Shown one piece after another: positions 42,712 to 50,776 of a stretch of 64,000 nucleotides of DNA. Both the position numbers and the translations under genes were made by a program. The first letter of the stretch is position 1. Each line of letters starts with the position of its first letter. Source of the stretch: Massilia sp. erpn (GTDB lineage: Bacteria > Pseudomonadota > Gammaproteobacteria > Burkholderiales > Burkholderiaceae_D); the NCBI RefSeq assembly GCF_024400215.1, contig NZ_CP053748.1, positions 5,952,001-6,016,000 on the forward strand, written 5' to 3'. The notes below the pieces were generated by a model. That model saw nothing but the letters and a program-made list of their open reading frames with translations. It did no database searches and was not told where the DNA came from.

Positions 42712-43821
42712 TCAAGTTCCCTTGTTAGTAAAAGTGATGGTGGATGGAATGGCGACGCGCCATGGACGGGCATCCCAGCCGCCAGTCCAGGTTTGCGGCC
42801 GGTAGTGCGAACCGCTGATGCCGGTGAACACGGCGTCGTACTCGAAGCCGAAGCTTCGTGGACGTTCGAACGCTGGCAACGGGCTTTGATGCAGGCTTTC
42901 GCTGAAACGGTCGATGACGATGTGGCGCCAGGCGATGTCGTGACTGTCCAATCGGTCGCCGTCCAGGCGCATCGGGTTTTCCACGATGCCGAAAGCGCCG
43001 CCAAGATGACTGTTGAAATCGTCCAGGCCGACCACGTCGCCATCGAGCACGGTTTGCGAGTAAGCCAGCGTGCGATGGGCGGTAATGGTCGGCGGTTCGG
43101 CTGGCAGATCGCGCATCACGCCAGTGATCAGTTGACCGATGATGAAGCGGCCGTCGGTCATGATCACGCTGTCCAGCGTCCAGGTATCGAGCATCACCCG
43201 GTCTTCGTATGTCGCCATGCCGAAGCGCGCCGTGGTGCGGGCGTGGTCCGGCTGGCCTGCCGCGATGCCCACGACGCCTGTGCGGCGTGCCGCGAACGAG
43301 AGCTTGATGCCGCCGATCAGGATGCCGGAATCGTCATCCAGCAAGCCGCCATCGAGCAGGCCATCGTCCAGACGCAACGGACGCAGATCGTAGCCGTGGT
43401 ACATGCGGTAGAAATGCGCATGCGCCGGCAGCGATTTGCGCACCAGGTGCACGATATCGTTCAGCCGCAGCTGGGCGTGGGCGTCGCCAGGGTCGATCTG
43501 CAGCCACGCGCCATCCTGTTCCAGCTGCGTGTCGAAACCGATCCAGGACAGGGCCTGCTTCACCGATGCCGTCGTGCCGCGCTGGCGCAACCAGGGCAGG
43601 CCGGCGGCAATCAGCTTGTCCGTACTTTCGAAGTAAGGCGCGAACTCGCCGAGCTGCCATTCCGCCGCCAGCCATGGCGCAAACGCGGGTGGCGGCTTGT
43701 GGCGCACGCCGCCCGGTGCCGCGGCGGCCGTGTCGAGAGCACGACGCGGTGCGGTCCGGGCCAGGCCACGTTCCAGCGGCGTGGTATTGGGCGGCAGCAG
43801 CCTTGCCGTATCCGCTACCAC
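42712..43821 (-). CDS. I: Tail protein I (gpI) with C-terminal extension
   Basis: A 369-aa protein. The first 150 residues match the P2 gpI tail-protein family (LPPNTTPLERGLA, PFAPWLAAEWQLGEF-like stretch, LRQRGTTASVKQALSWIGF). The last 200 residues are unlike P2 gpI (176 aa) and read as an added beta-rich module. gpI attaches the fibres to the baseplate. The start overlaps the end of gpJ by 7 bp. Confidence 0.85.
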   Translation of the reverse strand: MVADTARLLPPNTTPLERGLARTAPRRALDTAAAAPGGVRHKPPPAFAPWLAAEWQLGEFAPYFESTDKLIAAGLPWLRQRGTTASVKQALSWIGFDTQLEQDGAWLQIDPGDAHAQLRLNDIVHLVRKSLPAHAHFYRMYHGYDLRPLRLDDGLLDGGLLDDDSGILIGGIKLSFAARRTGVVGIAAGQPDHARTTARFGMATYEDRVMLDTWTLDSVIMTDGRFIIGQLITGVMRDLPAEPPTITAHRTLAYSQTVLDGDVVGLDDFNSHLGGAFGIVENPMRLDGDRLDSHDIAWRHIVIDRFSESLHQSPLPAFERPRSFGFEYDAVFTGISGSHYRPQTWTGGWDARPWRVAIPSTITFTNKGT

Positions 43822-44645
43822 GCCACACCTCCGTCAACGATGCCGATGCGGCCCGGCACCGCGTATTCATTCGGCGCCACGATGACGCCGCTCGATGTCA
43901 GCTCGACGCGCGACACGCCCGCCACATGCAGGCGACCCGACAGCCAGGAGGACGGCACGTCACGGCCAAGCCGCGCATAGTCCGCAATCTGTTCCGGCAA
44001 GGCTGCCTGCAGCTGCGCCGCCAAGTCCAGCGGAGCGCTGCTCTCGCGGTAGACGGTTGCGCTCACGTCGAGCGGACGGGCCACGGCCAGCGCAATGCTG
44101 AGCGGGATGCCGATCGGCTTGGCGTCATCCGCCGCGAAAGCTGTCTGCACCGCTGCCAGTACCGCCTTGCCATCGGCATTCGCTTCCGGCCACACGGCCA
44201 GCGCCACACTGCCCGGCTGCGCGGCCATGATGCCCGCGTCATGCACCTGCGTGCTGGCCGACAGCGCCACATAGCGGTACTGCTCCGGCGTGCCGTTGGC
44301 TGCCAGCGCGGCGGTGCGCAGCTGGCAGCGCAGGCGCAGGCGTTCGTCGCTTTCCTCGACCAGGCGCTGCACGTTATAGAAAGCCGCAGCGTGATCCAGA
44401 TCAGCACCTTCGGCAAAGGCCAGCAGGTTGGCGCGCGCCGCGTCGTTGATGCGGGCGCGGATCTGCAGCTCGCGGTAAGCGGCCAGTTCCAGCAGCTTGA
44501 CCACGGGGTCGGATTCCAGTGCGGCATTCCAGCCGCCACCCATCAGCGCGCGGAAATCCTCCAGCAGGCTGGCATAGATCGCCTCGAAGTCCAGCGGCTC
44601 CACCACATCGGGCGGCGGCAGCTGGCTCAGGTCGATGATATTCAT
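43815..44645 (-). CDS. J: Baseplate assembly protein J (gpJ)
   Basis: A 276-aa protein of the gpJ/gp47 baseplate family: IIDLSQLPPPDVVEPLDFEAIYASLL at the N terminus, then DRARIN-like helices (RARINDAARANLLAFAEGADLDHAAAF). It forms the baseplate wedge with gpI and gpW. The start overlaps the W gene by 4 bp. Confidence 0.95.
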   Translation of the reverse strand: MNIIDLSQLPPPDVVEPLDFEAIYASLLEDFRALMGGGWNAALESDPVVKLLELAAYRELQIRARINDAARANLLAFAEGADLDHAAAFYNVQRLVEESDERLRLRCQLRTAALAANGTPEQYRYVALSASTQVHDAGIMAAQPGSVALAVWPEANADGKAVLAAVQTAFAADDAKPIGIPLSIALAVARPLDVSATVYRESSAPLDLAAQLQAALPEQIADYARLGRDVPSSWLSGRLHVAGVSRVELTSSGVIVAPNEYAVPGRIGIVDGGVAW

Positions 44646-44974
44646 GTTTGTACCTCCAGAATCGTGGCTTCGCCGAGGTATTCGCCGCTCAGCCGGAGAC
44701 TGACGCGGCCATCGACGATGGATTCCACCGCCACCGCCTTCAGCTTCAGGCGCGGTTCCCAGCGGCCCAGGGCGCGCGCCACTTCGGCCTGCACCGAGGA
44801 TTTCCAGCCCGGCGTCACGGGCAGGTCCACCAGACGCGGCAAGTCCGAGCCATAGTCGGGACGCATGCGGCGGCTGCCTTGCGGCGTAGTCAGGATGTCG
44901 CGCACGCTCTGCACCAGATGCGCCGTGCCGCTGATCGGCTGACCGGTGCGGCTATCCATGCCGACGAGCGCCAT
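44642..44974 (-). CDS. W: Baseplate protein W (gp25-like)
   Basis: A 110-aa protein of the gpW/gp25 family: GMDSRTGQPISGTAHLVQSVRDILTTPQGSR at the N terminus, then LRLSGEYLGEATILEVQ. It is part of the baseplate wedge. It lies 1 bp after the small protein gene at 44976. Confidence 0.95.
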   Translation of the reverse strand: MALVGMDSRTGQPISGTAHLVQSVRDILTTPQGSRRMRPDYGSDLPRLVDLPVTPGWKSSVQAEVARALGRWEPRLKLKAVAVESIVDGRVSLRLSGEYLGEATILEVQT

Positions 44975-44975
44975 T

Positions 44976-45170
44976 TCAGGCCGCCACGCGCGTCACCGGC
45001 ACGCGTTCGAATTCGGACGAGGCGTCCAGGTAGCTCACCAGCTCAGGACTAGCGGCCGTGATATGGCTGTGCAGCACGCGGTGTTCGGTGCCGTCGGGCA
45101 GGATGATGGTGCGGCATTTGTATTCGGTATCGCGGAAGACCACGGGGGATTTGTTATCGGCTTTTGCCAT
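44976..45170 (-). CDS. Small tail-operon protein
   Basis: A 64-aa protein (KADNKSPVVFRDTEYKCRTI, LPDGTEHRVLHSHITA) with no recognised family. ATG 45170 follows AGGAG. A conserved-looking short protein at this position, between V and W, suggests a minor tail role. Confidence 0.55.
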   Translation of the reverse strand: MAKADNKSPVVFRDTEYKCRTIILPDGTEHRVLHSHITAASPELVSYLDASSEFERVPVTRVAA

Positions 45171-45185
45171 GTATGACTCCTGAAA

Positions 45186-45213
45186 TGAAAAATGCCCGCA
45201 CAAGGCGGGCATT
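45186..45213 (-). terminator. Intrinsic terminator between V and the small tail gene
   Basis: A 9-bp stem AATGCCCGC/GCGGGCATT with 5-nt loop; minus-strand T run from the A tract at 45187-45192. Confidence 0.8.
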
Positions 45214-45233
45214 CGTTGATGAAGATGTTTTGT

Positions 45234-45812
45234 TTAATGCGAGTGGTGGTTGCTGTTGCCGCCGCTGTCCATGATGGCGCCGGAGGCATCCACATCGCCG
45301 TCCACACTGATACTGCCTTGCACGCTGAGCGCGCCCTTGATGGTGGTCGACGGGCAGTCCACCAGCAGCGACGGGCATTTCAGCGTGACCGCGCCGCCCG
45401 AAGTGACACTCACCGTTTCCGCGTTCTCGATGCTGACGGTCTTGCTGCCCTTGACCTGCAAGGCGCCGTTCTCCCAGTCGTATTCGATCAGGCAGCCGTC
45501 AGGCATCTTCCACGCCACCACTTTCGGGCGCTGGTCGTTGGCCTGCTGGTGCTGCTGCGAATAGAGGCCGGGCAGGATGAAGCCGGCCGCAGGCTCGCCT
45601 GAAGGCGACACCAGCAAAGCCTGCTCACCCACCGAGGGCGGACGCCAATGTCTTACCTCGCCGCCGCCCAGGCTAAGCCAGGGCAGCGGTGCGGACACCC
45701 ACTGCCCTACTCTCAAGCGGCAGCGCGCCGCGCCGTGATCCACCGATTCCACGATGCCAGCCTGGATCAGCGTCGCCAGGCGGCGGTCCATTTCCGCGAT
45801 CAGATATTGCAT
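45234..45812 (-). CDS. V: Baseplate spike protein V (gpV)
   Basis: A 192-aa protein of the gpV spike family. The OB-fold N terminus (LIQAGIVESVDHGAARCRLRVG, SVGEQALLVSPSGEPAAGFILPGLY) is followed by a beta-helix repeat region (ALQVKGSKTVSIENAETVSV). It ends in GGNSNHHSH; the last HSH is an HxH, which in P2 gpV binds the tip iron. It is the membrane-piercing point of the particle. Confidence 0.95.
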   Translation of the reverse strand: MQYLIAEMDRRLATLIQAGIVESVDHGAARCRLRVGQWVSAPLPWLSLGGGEVRHWRPPSVGEQALLVSPSGEPAAGFILPGLYSQQHQQANDQRPKVVAWKMPDGCLIEYDWENGALQVKGSKTVSIENAETVSVTSGGAVTLKCPSLLVDCPSTTIKGALSVQGSISVDGDVDASGAIMDSGGNSNHHSH

Positions 45813-45815
45813 GGC

Positions 45816-46337
45816 TTACTCCTGGCCCGCAGCGCGGTACTGGGCTTCCTTGCCGCGCCCCGTTTCGGGATCGAGGCCCAGCATCAGCGTCAGCTTCGAT
45901 TCGTCGCCATACGGCCAGGCCGGCGCGCCCAGCTCAATCTCGTGGCTCCACTCCACCAGCCAGGCCAGGCGGCCGGCGGCGGGCGTCTGCGGATCGGGAC
46001 CGGCCTGCGCGAACTGCGCCATGCCAACCGGCAGCCCCCAATTCTCATTCTTCAGCGCCAGTGCCAGGCGCGCCGCCAGTTCGCGCACGGCGATTTCAGC
46101 CTTGGCCTGGGCCGCGTTCACCAGCAAGCGCGCTTGCAGTCGCACGCTCAGCGCCTGCTCGCCGCTGCCGGGATCGCGGCCCGGTTTCATATCGGCCAGC
46201 GTGACCAGCACGGCCGGTAAGGTCAAACCGTCTTCGCTGGCGGGATAGTGTCCAATAAAACCAAGGCCGGACAGCTTGGCAGCGAGTCCGGCCTTGATTG
46301 CCTCATGCAGCTGTTCGATGTTCTGTAATGTAGACAT
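45816..46337 (-). CDS. Tail completion/terminator-like protein
   Basis: A 173-aa protein (LHEAIKAGLAAKLSGLGFIGHYPASEDGLTLPAVLVTLADM; SVRLQARLLVNAAQAKAEIAVRELAARLALAL; WLVEWSHEIELG). This layout recalls tail-completion proteins of contractile tails (Mu gp37-like), but the similarity is weak. It is the first structural gene of the operon. GGAG lies before the ATG. Confidence 0.55.
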   Translation of the reverse strand: MSTLQNIEQLHEAIKAGLAAKLSGLGFIGHYPASEDGLTLPAVLVTLADMKPGRDPGSGEQALSVRLQARLLVNAAQAKAEIAVRELAARLALALKNENWGLPVGMAQFAQAGPDPQTPAAGRLAWLVEWSHEIELGAPAWPYGDESKLTLMLGLDPETGRGKEAQYRAAGQE

Positions 46338-46349
46338 AGCTCCGGGCGT

Positions 46350-46381
46350 AAAAAAACCCGCAGGGCGCAGGCCAGGCGGGT
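46350..46381 (-). terminator. Leader terminator 2 before the tail operon
   Basis: Stem ACCCGC/GCGGGT with a GC-rich loop, and a minus-strand T run from 46356 to 46350. It ends 12 bp before the first tail gene. Confidence 0.7.
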
Positions 46382-46390
46382 GGTGGGCAG

Positions 46391-46417
46391 AAAATAAAAA
46401 AGCCCGCCGAAGCGAGC
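46391..46417 (-). terminator. Leader terminator 1 before the tail operon
   Basis: Stem GCTCGC/GCGGGC closing a UUCG-type tetraloop, then a strong T run on the minus strand. Confidence 0.8.
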
Positions 46418-46447
46418 ATTGGATGCAATTACTGCGATGATGACTGA

Positions 46448-46477
46448 ATCATATACCCCCTGTAACAACCCCGTCAA
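46448..46477 (-). promoter_or_regulatory. Sigma70-type promoter into the tail operon leader
   Basis: On the minus strand TTGACG (-35, 46477-46472), an 18-bp spacer, and TATGAT (-10, 46453-46448). The start is expected near 46441. This gives a roughly 104-nt leader holding two terminators before the first tail gene. Confidence 0.75.
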
Positions 46478-46536
46478 GCACTTTTTTCAGAAATTTTTAA
46501 ACTATCTGAAAATTTCACTTCGCAAACAAATCTGAA

Positions 46537-47247
46537 CTACTCCTCGCCCAGCACCGCCTTCTGTATACGCTCCATCGCCCTCTCCTTCCGCATCCGCTGC
46601 AGCACGGCGGACAGTTCGGGAATTAATGCCTCGTGCTTCTTATGCAGATAATGGAATACTGGGAAGGTTTCCAGGGGCGGCGCCAGTATGTGGATATCGT
46701 TCAGCTTTAATTCCCTGGCCGTTTGCAAAGCCGAGGAGCGCGTACCCACCACCACATCGGTACGCCCCACCGCCATTTTTTGCATGGCCTGCCCCATCGT
46801 CCCCACAAACTCGATATGCATGCCTTGCGTGTTCTGCTCCACCACCTTGATGCCGCGAATGGAGCCGATTCGGAGGGGCCGCAAGCTTTCCCAGCCATGG
46901 ACCGCAAAAGCGGCGCCCAGCGTGATGACCACGATTTCAACCACCAGCAAAGGAACGGGGACGATCAGCAGATTCGGATAATCCTGCTCAATGCCGATTT
47001 TGCGGCATAGCTCGCCGTCCGTCACGCCATCGTTAGCGCTGACCAGCGCGCGCTCGGCCGGCAAACGAACCACTTCCAAAGAAATCCCCAACCTGCGATA
47101 TGCCTCGTACAGCACCTGCTCGGCAATTGCCGCAGTGGGATCAGTCAGCATGAAAGTCGATGCGCGAATAATCCCTGGGGAGCCGGGCGCGCTTAGTGCG
47201 GGGAAACAGGCAAGCAAGGCAAGTTGGAGCACGTTTCGCCTTCGCAT
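46537..47247 (-). CDS. ABC-type amino-acid solute-binding protein (SBP_bac_3), paralogue A
   Basis: A 236-aa secreted protein (signal peptide with Ala-Cys-Phe core, cleavage after SAPG) of the SBP_bac_3 type. It has YRRLGISLEVVRLPAERAL, DGELCRKIG, VVGTRSSALQ and FHYLHKKHEALIPELSAVLQRM. It lies alone without permease genes, so it may be an orphan or sensory binding protein. It is highly similar to the gene at 48843-49553. Confidence 0.8.
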   Translation of the reverse strand: MRRRNVLQLALLACFPALSAPGSPGIIRASTFMLTDPTAAIAEQVLYEAYRRLGISLEVVRLPAERALVSANDGVTDGELCRKIGIEQDYPNLLIVPVPLLVVEIVVITLGAAFAVHGWESLRPLRIGSIRGIKVVEQNTQGMHIEFVGTMGQAMQKMAVGRTDVVVGTRSSALQTARELKLNDIHILAPPLETFPVFHYLHKKHEALIPELSAVLQRMRKERAMERIQKAVLGEE

Positions 47248-47344
47248 GAGATCGACTCCTTGCTGTTGAGATAGGCCAGCTTTCAGCATAGTCGTTCGCG
47301 GCGATTTTGCGAGTCCCCTTGTTCCCGCGCCGGGATACGGATTC

Positions 47345-48022
47345 CTACCTTGCCGGAAGCTCACCCACCACGCCCTGTTCGCGCAGATAGGGTTCCAGCC
47401 GGTCCAGCGCCACCATTTCCAGCTCATGCAGGCGCTCACGCAGCTTGCCGTAGCCACGCGCATACGCCATATGGTTGCCACCGAAGTTGCGCGCCAGCTC
47501 GCGGAAGCTGATTTCCACGCCGCTATGGTTGGCATACAGCTTGCCGATCATGCAATCGATGGCGAAAGGCTTGAGGTTCGGGAAGGATGGCGCCAGCCAG
47601 TCCGACAAGCCCTTGATCGCATCGATGCGCTCGGCCGAGAAGGCAAAGCGGCGCACGCCGTTTTCATCCTCCACATCGGTATGGCCGAAGCGCGCCTGCA
47701 AGGCCCACATTTCGGTGCGCGGCAGCCTGGTCTTGACCGCGTGCACGATCAGCGCGCATTGCGCCCTCACCTCCAGCGGACTCAGACCACTGAAGTTGAC
47801 GCGGCCCGAGGGCTTGCCACGCAGCTGCTGCAGCCAACCATGCTGCTCCGCACTCATATTCGATGCCGATTCCAGTGCGCGGATCAGCAGCTTGCGCAGC
47901 GGTGCATCCTGCAGCGCCTGCTGCGCGATGATCTGGTATGCCACGTGCACGGCCTGCTCCGCGCTGCTGAAGATTGCGTCCTGATTGTCGCTTGCCGCCG
48001 CCTGAATATTCATATTGCCCAC
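47345..48022 (-). CDS. Putative regulator divergent from the S24 repressor
   Basis: A 225-aa protein without a named domain that I recognise. Helical segments with ISFRELARNFGGNHMAYARGYGKLRERLHELE near the C terminus look like a DNA-binding region. I chose GTG 48022 because GGAGGG lies 5 bases upstream; ATG 48013 and an earlier GTG at 48037 are possible. It is divergent from the S24 repressor across a direct-repeat operator, which suggests an activator of the tailocin late operon. This is inference. Confidence 0.5.
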   Translation of the reverse strand: MGNMNIQAAASDNQDAIFSSAEQAVHVAYQIIAQQALQDAPLRKLLIRALESASNMSAEQHGWLQQLRGKPSGRVNFSGLSPLEVRAQCALIVHAVKTRLPRTEMWALQARFGHTDVEDENGVRRFAFSAERIDAIKGLSDWLAPSFPNLKPFAIDCMIGKLYANHSGVEISFRELARNFGGNHMAYARGYGKLRERLHELEMVALDRLEPYLREQGVVGELPAR

Positions 48023-48060
48023 ATTGCCCTCCGTCACTGTTCACAAGGAAATTCTTGCCA

Positions 48061-48108
48061 ATACGAACAATATATACGAGAATGGATACCTTATCAATAC
48101 GCGAATGA
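48061..48108. promoter_or_regulatory. Direct-repeat operator between the two regulators
   Basis: Three direct repeats of ATACGA/CxAATG type at 48061, 48074 and 48097. They lie in the divergent promoter region and are plausible repressor sites. Confidence 0.5.
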
Positions 48109-48136
48109 ATAGAAAATTGTCACCAACTATCCACGC

Positions 48137-48841
48137 ATGTATATTGAAACTATGGACATTTCTAGCAGACTGGACGCCGCCATGAAGGAGGCGGGCTTCG
48201 TATCGCAAAGTGCGCTGGCGCGCGCTTCCGGCGTACCGCAGCCAACGATCAACCGCATCCTCAAGGGGGTGGGCAAAAAAGGGCCGGAGGCGCATACCCT
48301 GGTGCAGCTGGCCGCCGCCTGCAACGTCACTTTCGACTGGCTGCACGAGGGCCTCGAACCCAAGCACCGCGCCCTGCCCGCCGAGTTCACCCCGGTGGTG
48401 GTGGCGCAGGACGATGACGAGCGCTTTTACCAGATTCAAAAGGTGAAGCTGCGCCTGTCGGCCGGCATCAGCGGCTTCAGCGTGGAGCCGGAAAAGCACG
48501 ATGGCAGCATGCTCAGCATTCCGCGCAACTGGGCCGACCGCCACGGCTATATTCCCGAGCGCCTCATCGCCATCAAGGTCAAGGGTGAGAGCATGGAGCC
48601 GGCGCTGTATGCGGACGATCTGGTCATCGTCAACACGGCCGACGCCAAGCCGCAGGATGGTGTGGTCTTTGCCGTCAACTACGAGGGCGAGCCGGTGGTC
48701 AAGCGCATGTCGCGCGATGCGGGACAGTGGTGGCTGACCTCGGACAATCCCGACCAGCGCAAATACCACCGCAAGGTTTGCCGCGGCAATGACTGCATCA
48801 TCATCGGCCGCGTGGTGCGCAAGGAAAGCGACCGGATCTGA
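48137..48841 (+). CDS. S24-family phage-type repressor
   Basis: A 234-aa CI-like repressor. It has an N-terminal XRE helix-turn-helix (SQSALARASGVPQPTINRIL, about residues 24-42), a linker with an Ala-Gly cleavage site in LSAGIS, then an S24 peptidase domain. In that domain the catalytic Ser (GESMEP) and Lys (VVKRMS) are 37 residues apart, as in LexA. SOS-induced self-cleavage, coupled to DNA damage, is the likely trigger for the tailocin. ATG 48152 is an alternative start. It is divergent from the putative regulator at 47345. Confidence 0.85.
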   Translation: MYIETMDISSRLDAAMKEAGFVSQSALARASGVPQPTINRILKGVGKKGPEAHTLVQLAAACNVTFDWLHEGLEPKHRALPAEFTPVVVAQDDDERFYQIQKVKLRLSAGISGFSVEPEKHDGSMLSIPRNWADRHGYIPERLIAIKVKGESMEPALYADDLVIVNTADAKPQDGVVFAVNYEGEPVVKRMSRDAGQWWLTSDNPDQRKYHRKVCRGNDCIIIGRVVRKESDRI

Positions 48842-48842
48842 G

Positions 48843-49553
48843 CTACTCTTCGCCCAGAATGGTCTTCTGAATCCGCTCGATCACCTTATCCTTCTGCATC
48901 TGCTGCAGCACGGCGGATAGCTTGGGGATCAGCGCCTCGTGCTTTTTGTGCAGGTAGTGAAAGACCGGGAAAGTCGCCAGCGGCGGCTGCAGCACGCGGA
49001 TATCGGCCAGCTTCAAGGTCTTGGCCATCGCCAGGCCGGAAACCCGGTTGCCCACCACCACATCGGTACGGCCCATGGTCATTTTCTGCAAGGCCTGCAT
49101 CATGGTCGCCACCGGTTCGATATGCATGCCTTGCGTATTCTGCTCCACGATCTTGATGCCGCGAATGAAGCCGATGGTGAAGGGGCGCAGGCTCTCCCAG
49201 CCACTGACCACGAAACTCGTGCCCAGCGTGAAGATCACGATTTCGTAGGTCAGTAAGGGGACCGGGACGATCATCAGATTCGGATAGTCGCGCTCAATGC
49301 CGACCTTGCGATACAGCTCGCCATCCATCATGCCGTCGTTGGCGCTCACCAACGCCCGCTCGGCGGGCAGGCGCACCACATCCAGGCTCATGCTCAGCCG
49401 GCGGTAAGCTTCGCGCAAAACCTGCTCGGCAATATCGGTGGCGGGGTCGGTTTCCAGCAGCGTGGAAACGCGCATGGCTTTGCTGGCGCCTTGCGCCCCC
49501 AGCACCGGCAAATATGCCAGCAGAGCAAGTTCGAGCAGAGTCCGCCTGCGCAT
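48843..49553 (-). CDS. ABC-type amino-acid solute-binding protein, paralogue B
   Basis: A 236-aa protein nearly collinear with the 46537 gene (YRRLSMSLDVVRLPAERAL, DGELYRKVG, VVGNRVSGLAMAK, FHYLHKKHEALIPKLSAVLQQM). It has a signal peptide ending at GAQGA. The two paralogues flank the S24 repressor and the putative regulator. No permease genes are linked. Confidence 0.8.
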   Translation of the reverse strand: MRRRTLLELALLAYLPVLGAQGASKAMRVSTLLETDPATDIAEQVLREAYRRLSMSLDVVRLPAERALVSANDGMMDGELYRKVGIERDYPNLMIVPVPLLTYEIVIFTLGTSFVVSGWESLRPFTIGFIRGIKIVEQNTQGMHIEPVATMMQALQKMTMGRTDVVVGNRVSGLAMAKTLKLADIRVLQPPLATFPVFHYLHKKHEALIPKLSAVLQQMQKDKVIERIQKTILGEE

Positions 49554-49953
49554 CGCTCCAGCCCCTTCACGGTAGAGATAGCCTGGCTTTCAGCATAGTC
49601 TTTTCCACCGTTTTTGCGAGCCTCGGTGGGAAAAAACGGCGCCCGCACCCACAGTCCGGCGGGCGCTAAGAAACGCTGTCAAACTCGGCCCAGATATAGC
49701 AAATTACAATGATAGCGATAGCTCAATTCCATGGTACTGTGTCATTCTCTCGTCAGCATCATTGACGTCCGGCCGCTCTTTTCCCGCTCATCCCGCCGCG
49801 AGATTACCGGCCCCGACTACCGACCGCGATTATCGGGCAACGCGCCGGCCTTACGAAGATCGGCAGGACCATCTGCCTACACCAGGCAGCAGTGCCTTAG
49901 TAGTACACGCTCAACGACGTTCCGTACATGGCTACATCGACAGGAGCAACCCA
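49554..49953. other. 400-bp intergenic stretch with a hairpin
   Basis: It holds a GC-rich hairpin (GGCGCCCGC/GCGGGCGCT, about 49640-49669) with a T-rich run on its minus-strand side, and a short palindrome around 49822-49839. No gene or known motif is visible in it. Confidence 0.4.
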
Positions 49954-50205
49954 ATGAAAGCTCGGACCTCTGCATCGCCATCCCAGTGTGAACGGGAAGA
50001 CACCAGCGCTTCCCAAGTGATCGAACGCGCCATCGGCTTCATGACTGAACGCGACCGCTTCTACGCGGAAACGTATTTGCGCATTCATGGTTTCAGCACC
50101 GAAACCATCATGCGCGTGCTGTTCAACCAGCGCCGCCGGCGCGGGACGAACAGGCCTGCCGAGCAGGAGCGACAGGAACTGGATGAGCAGACGGCGGCCG
50201 CGTAA
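49954..50205 (+). CDS. Small protein, function unknown
   Basis: An 83-aa charged protein (ERAIGFMTERDRFYAETYLRIHGFSTETIMRVLFNQRRRRG). The middle is helical and may bind DNA or protein. CAGGAG precedes the ATG. I recognise no family. Confidence 0.5.
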   Translation: MKARTSASPSQCEREDTSASQVIERAIGFMTERDRFYAETYLRIHGFSTETIMRVLFNQRRRRGTNRPAEQERQELDEQTAAA

Positions 50206-50221
50206 AACGCATGCATCCGCA

Positions 50222-50419
50222 CTACGGTGATCGTCCCCGCAAGCCGCGAATCAAGCTGGCGAGGTAGTTGCACGCCTTGCCGGGCAAGTCAGCGGCGATT
50301 GCGGACTTGGTCAGCATGCTTAAGCCTAAGCGCTCCACGCAATCCGGCTGGGTCAACAGGGTAGGTAGACGGTCGCGCATCTCCGGCGATGCAGCGAGCG
50401 CCACATCTCGACCTAGCAA
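50222..50419 (-). other. Possible small gene or gene remnant
   Basis: An open 65-codon frame (MRDRLPTLLTQPDCVERLGL, SAIAADLPGKACNYLASL) reads like a natural protein end. It has no supporting start site or neighbours, so it may be a remnant. Confidence 0.25.
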
Positions 50420-50500
50420 CGTCGCGCCCGCCAGAAGCTAAGACTAGCAAAGCTTCCCAGTGCTATGATGAGCATATCAGTCCCACTAATACACGCCCCT

Positions 50501-50776
50501 ATGAGTTCGCTAAAAGCGGTCCAACCGATTAGCTTCCTTAAGACCAATCCTGGCGATGTGGTCAAACAGGCTCAAGAAAGTCAGGTGCCTGTCATGATTA
50601 CCGTAAACGGCAAGGTTCAGGCCGTTGTTCAGGATGCAGTAAGTTATCAGCGGACGCAAGATCAGCTAAATATGCTCCGCATCCTCGTCCATGGCCAAAA
50701 ACAGATTGCCGAAGGTAAGATCAGCGATCACAACGAATTCTTCAAAGAGCTGGAAGGCGAAGACCAAGATCTCTGA
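50501..50776 (+). CDS. Phd/YefM-type antitoxin
   Basis: A 91-aa antitoxin: SSLKAVQPISFLKTNPGDVVKQAQESQVPVMITVNGKVQAVVQDA at the N terminus (Phd fold, DNA binding), then a C-terminal arm for toxin binding. Its stop overlaps the toxin ATG by one base (TGATG). A TATGAT box near 50464 supports a start later than the ATGs at 50465 and 50468. Confidence 0.8.
   Translation: MSSLKAVQPISFLKTNPGDVVKQAQESQVPVMITVNGKVQAVVQDAVSYQRTQDQLNMLRILVHGQKQIAEGKISDHNEFFKELEGEDQDL

Noticed and set aside
26450..48841. Complete, inducible P2-like prophage
   Set aside because: No capsid, portal, terminase, integrase or replication genes were seen, and no attachment-site repeats bound the cluster. A tailocin fits better.
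46537..49553. Phage-encoded transport system
   Set aside because: The two solute-binding proteins look chromosomal, have signal peptides and are not in tail gene order; they probably flank the tailocin regulators by chance or duplication.
49554..49953. Hidden protein gene
   Set aside because: No frame with a plausible start or family feature was seen in this stretch; only a hairpin and short palindromes are visible.
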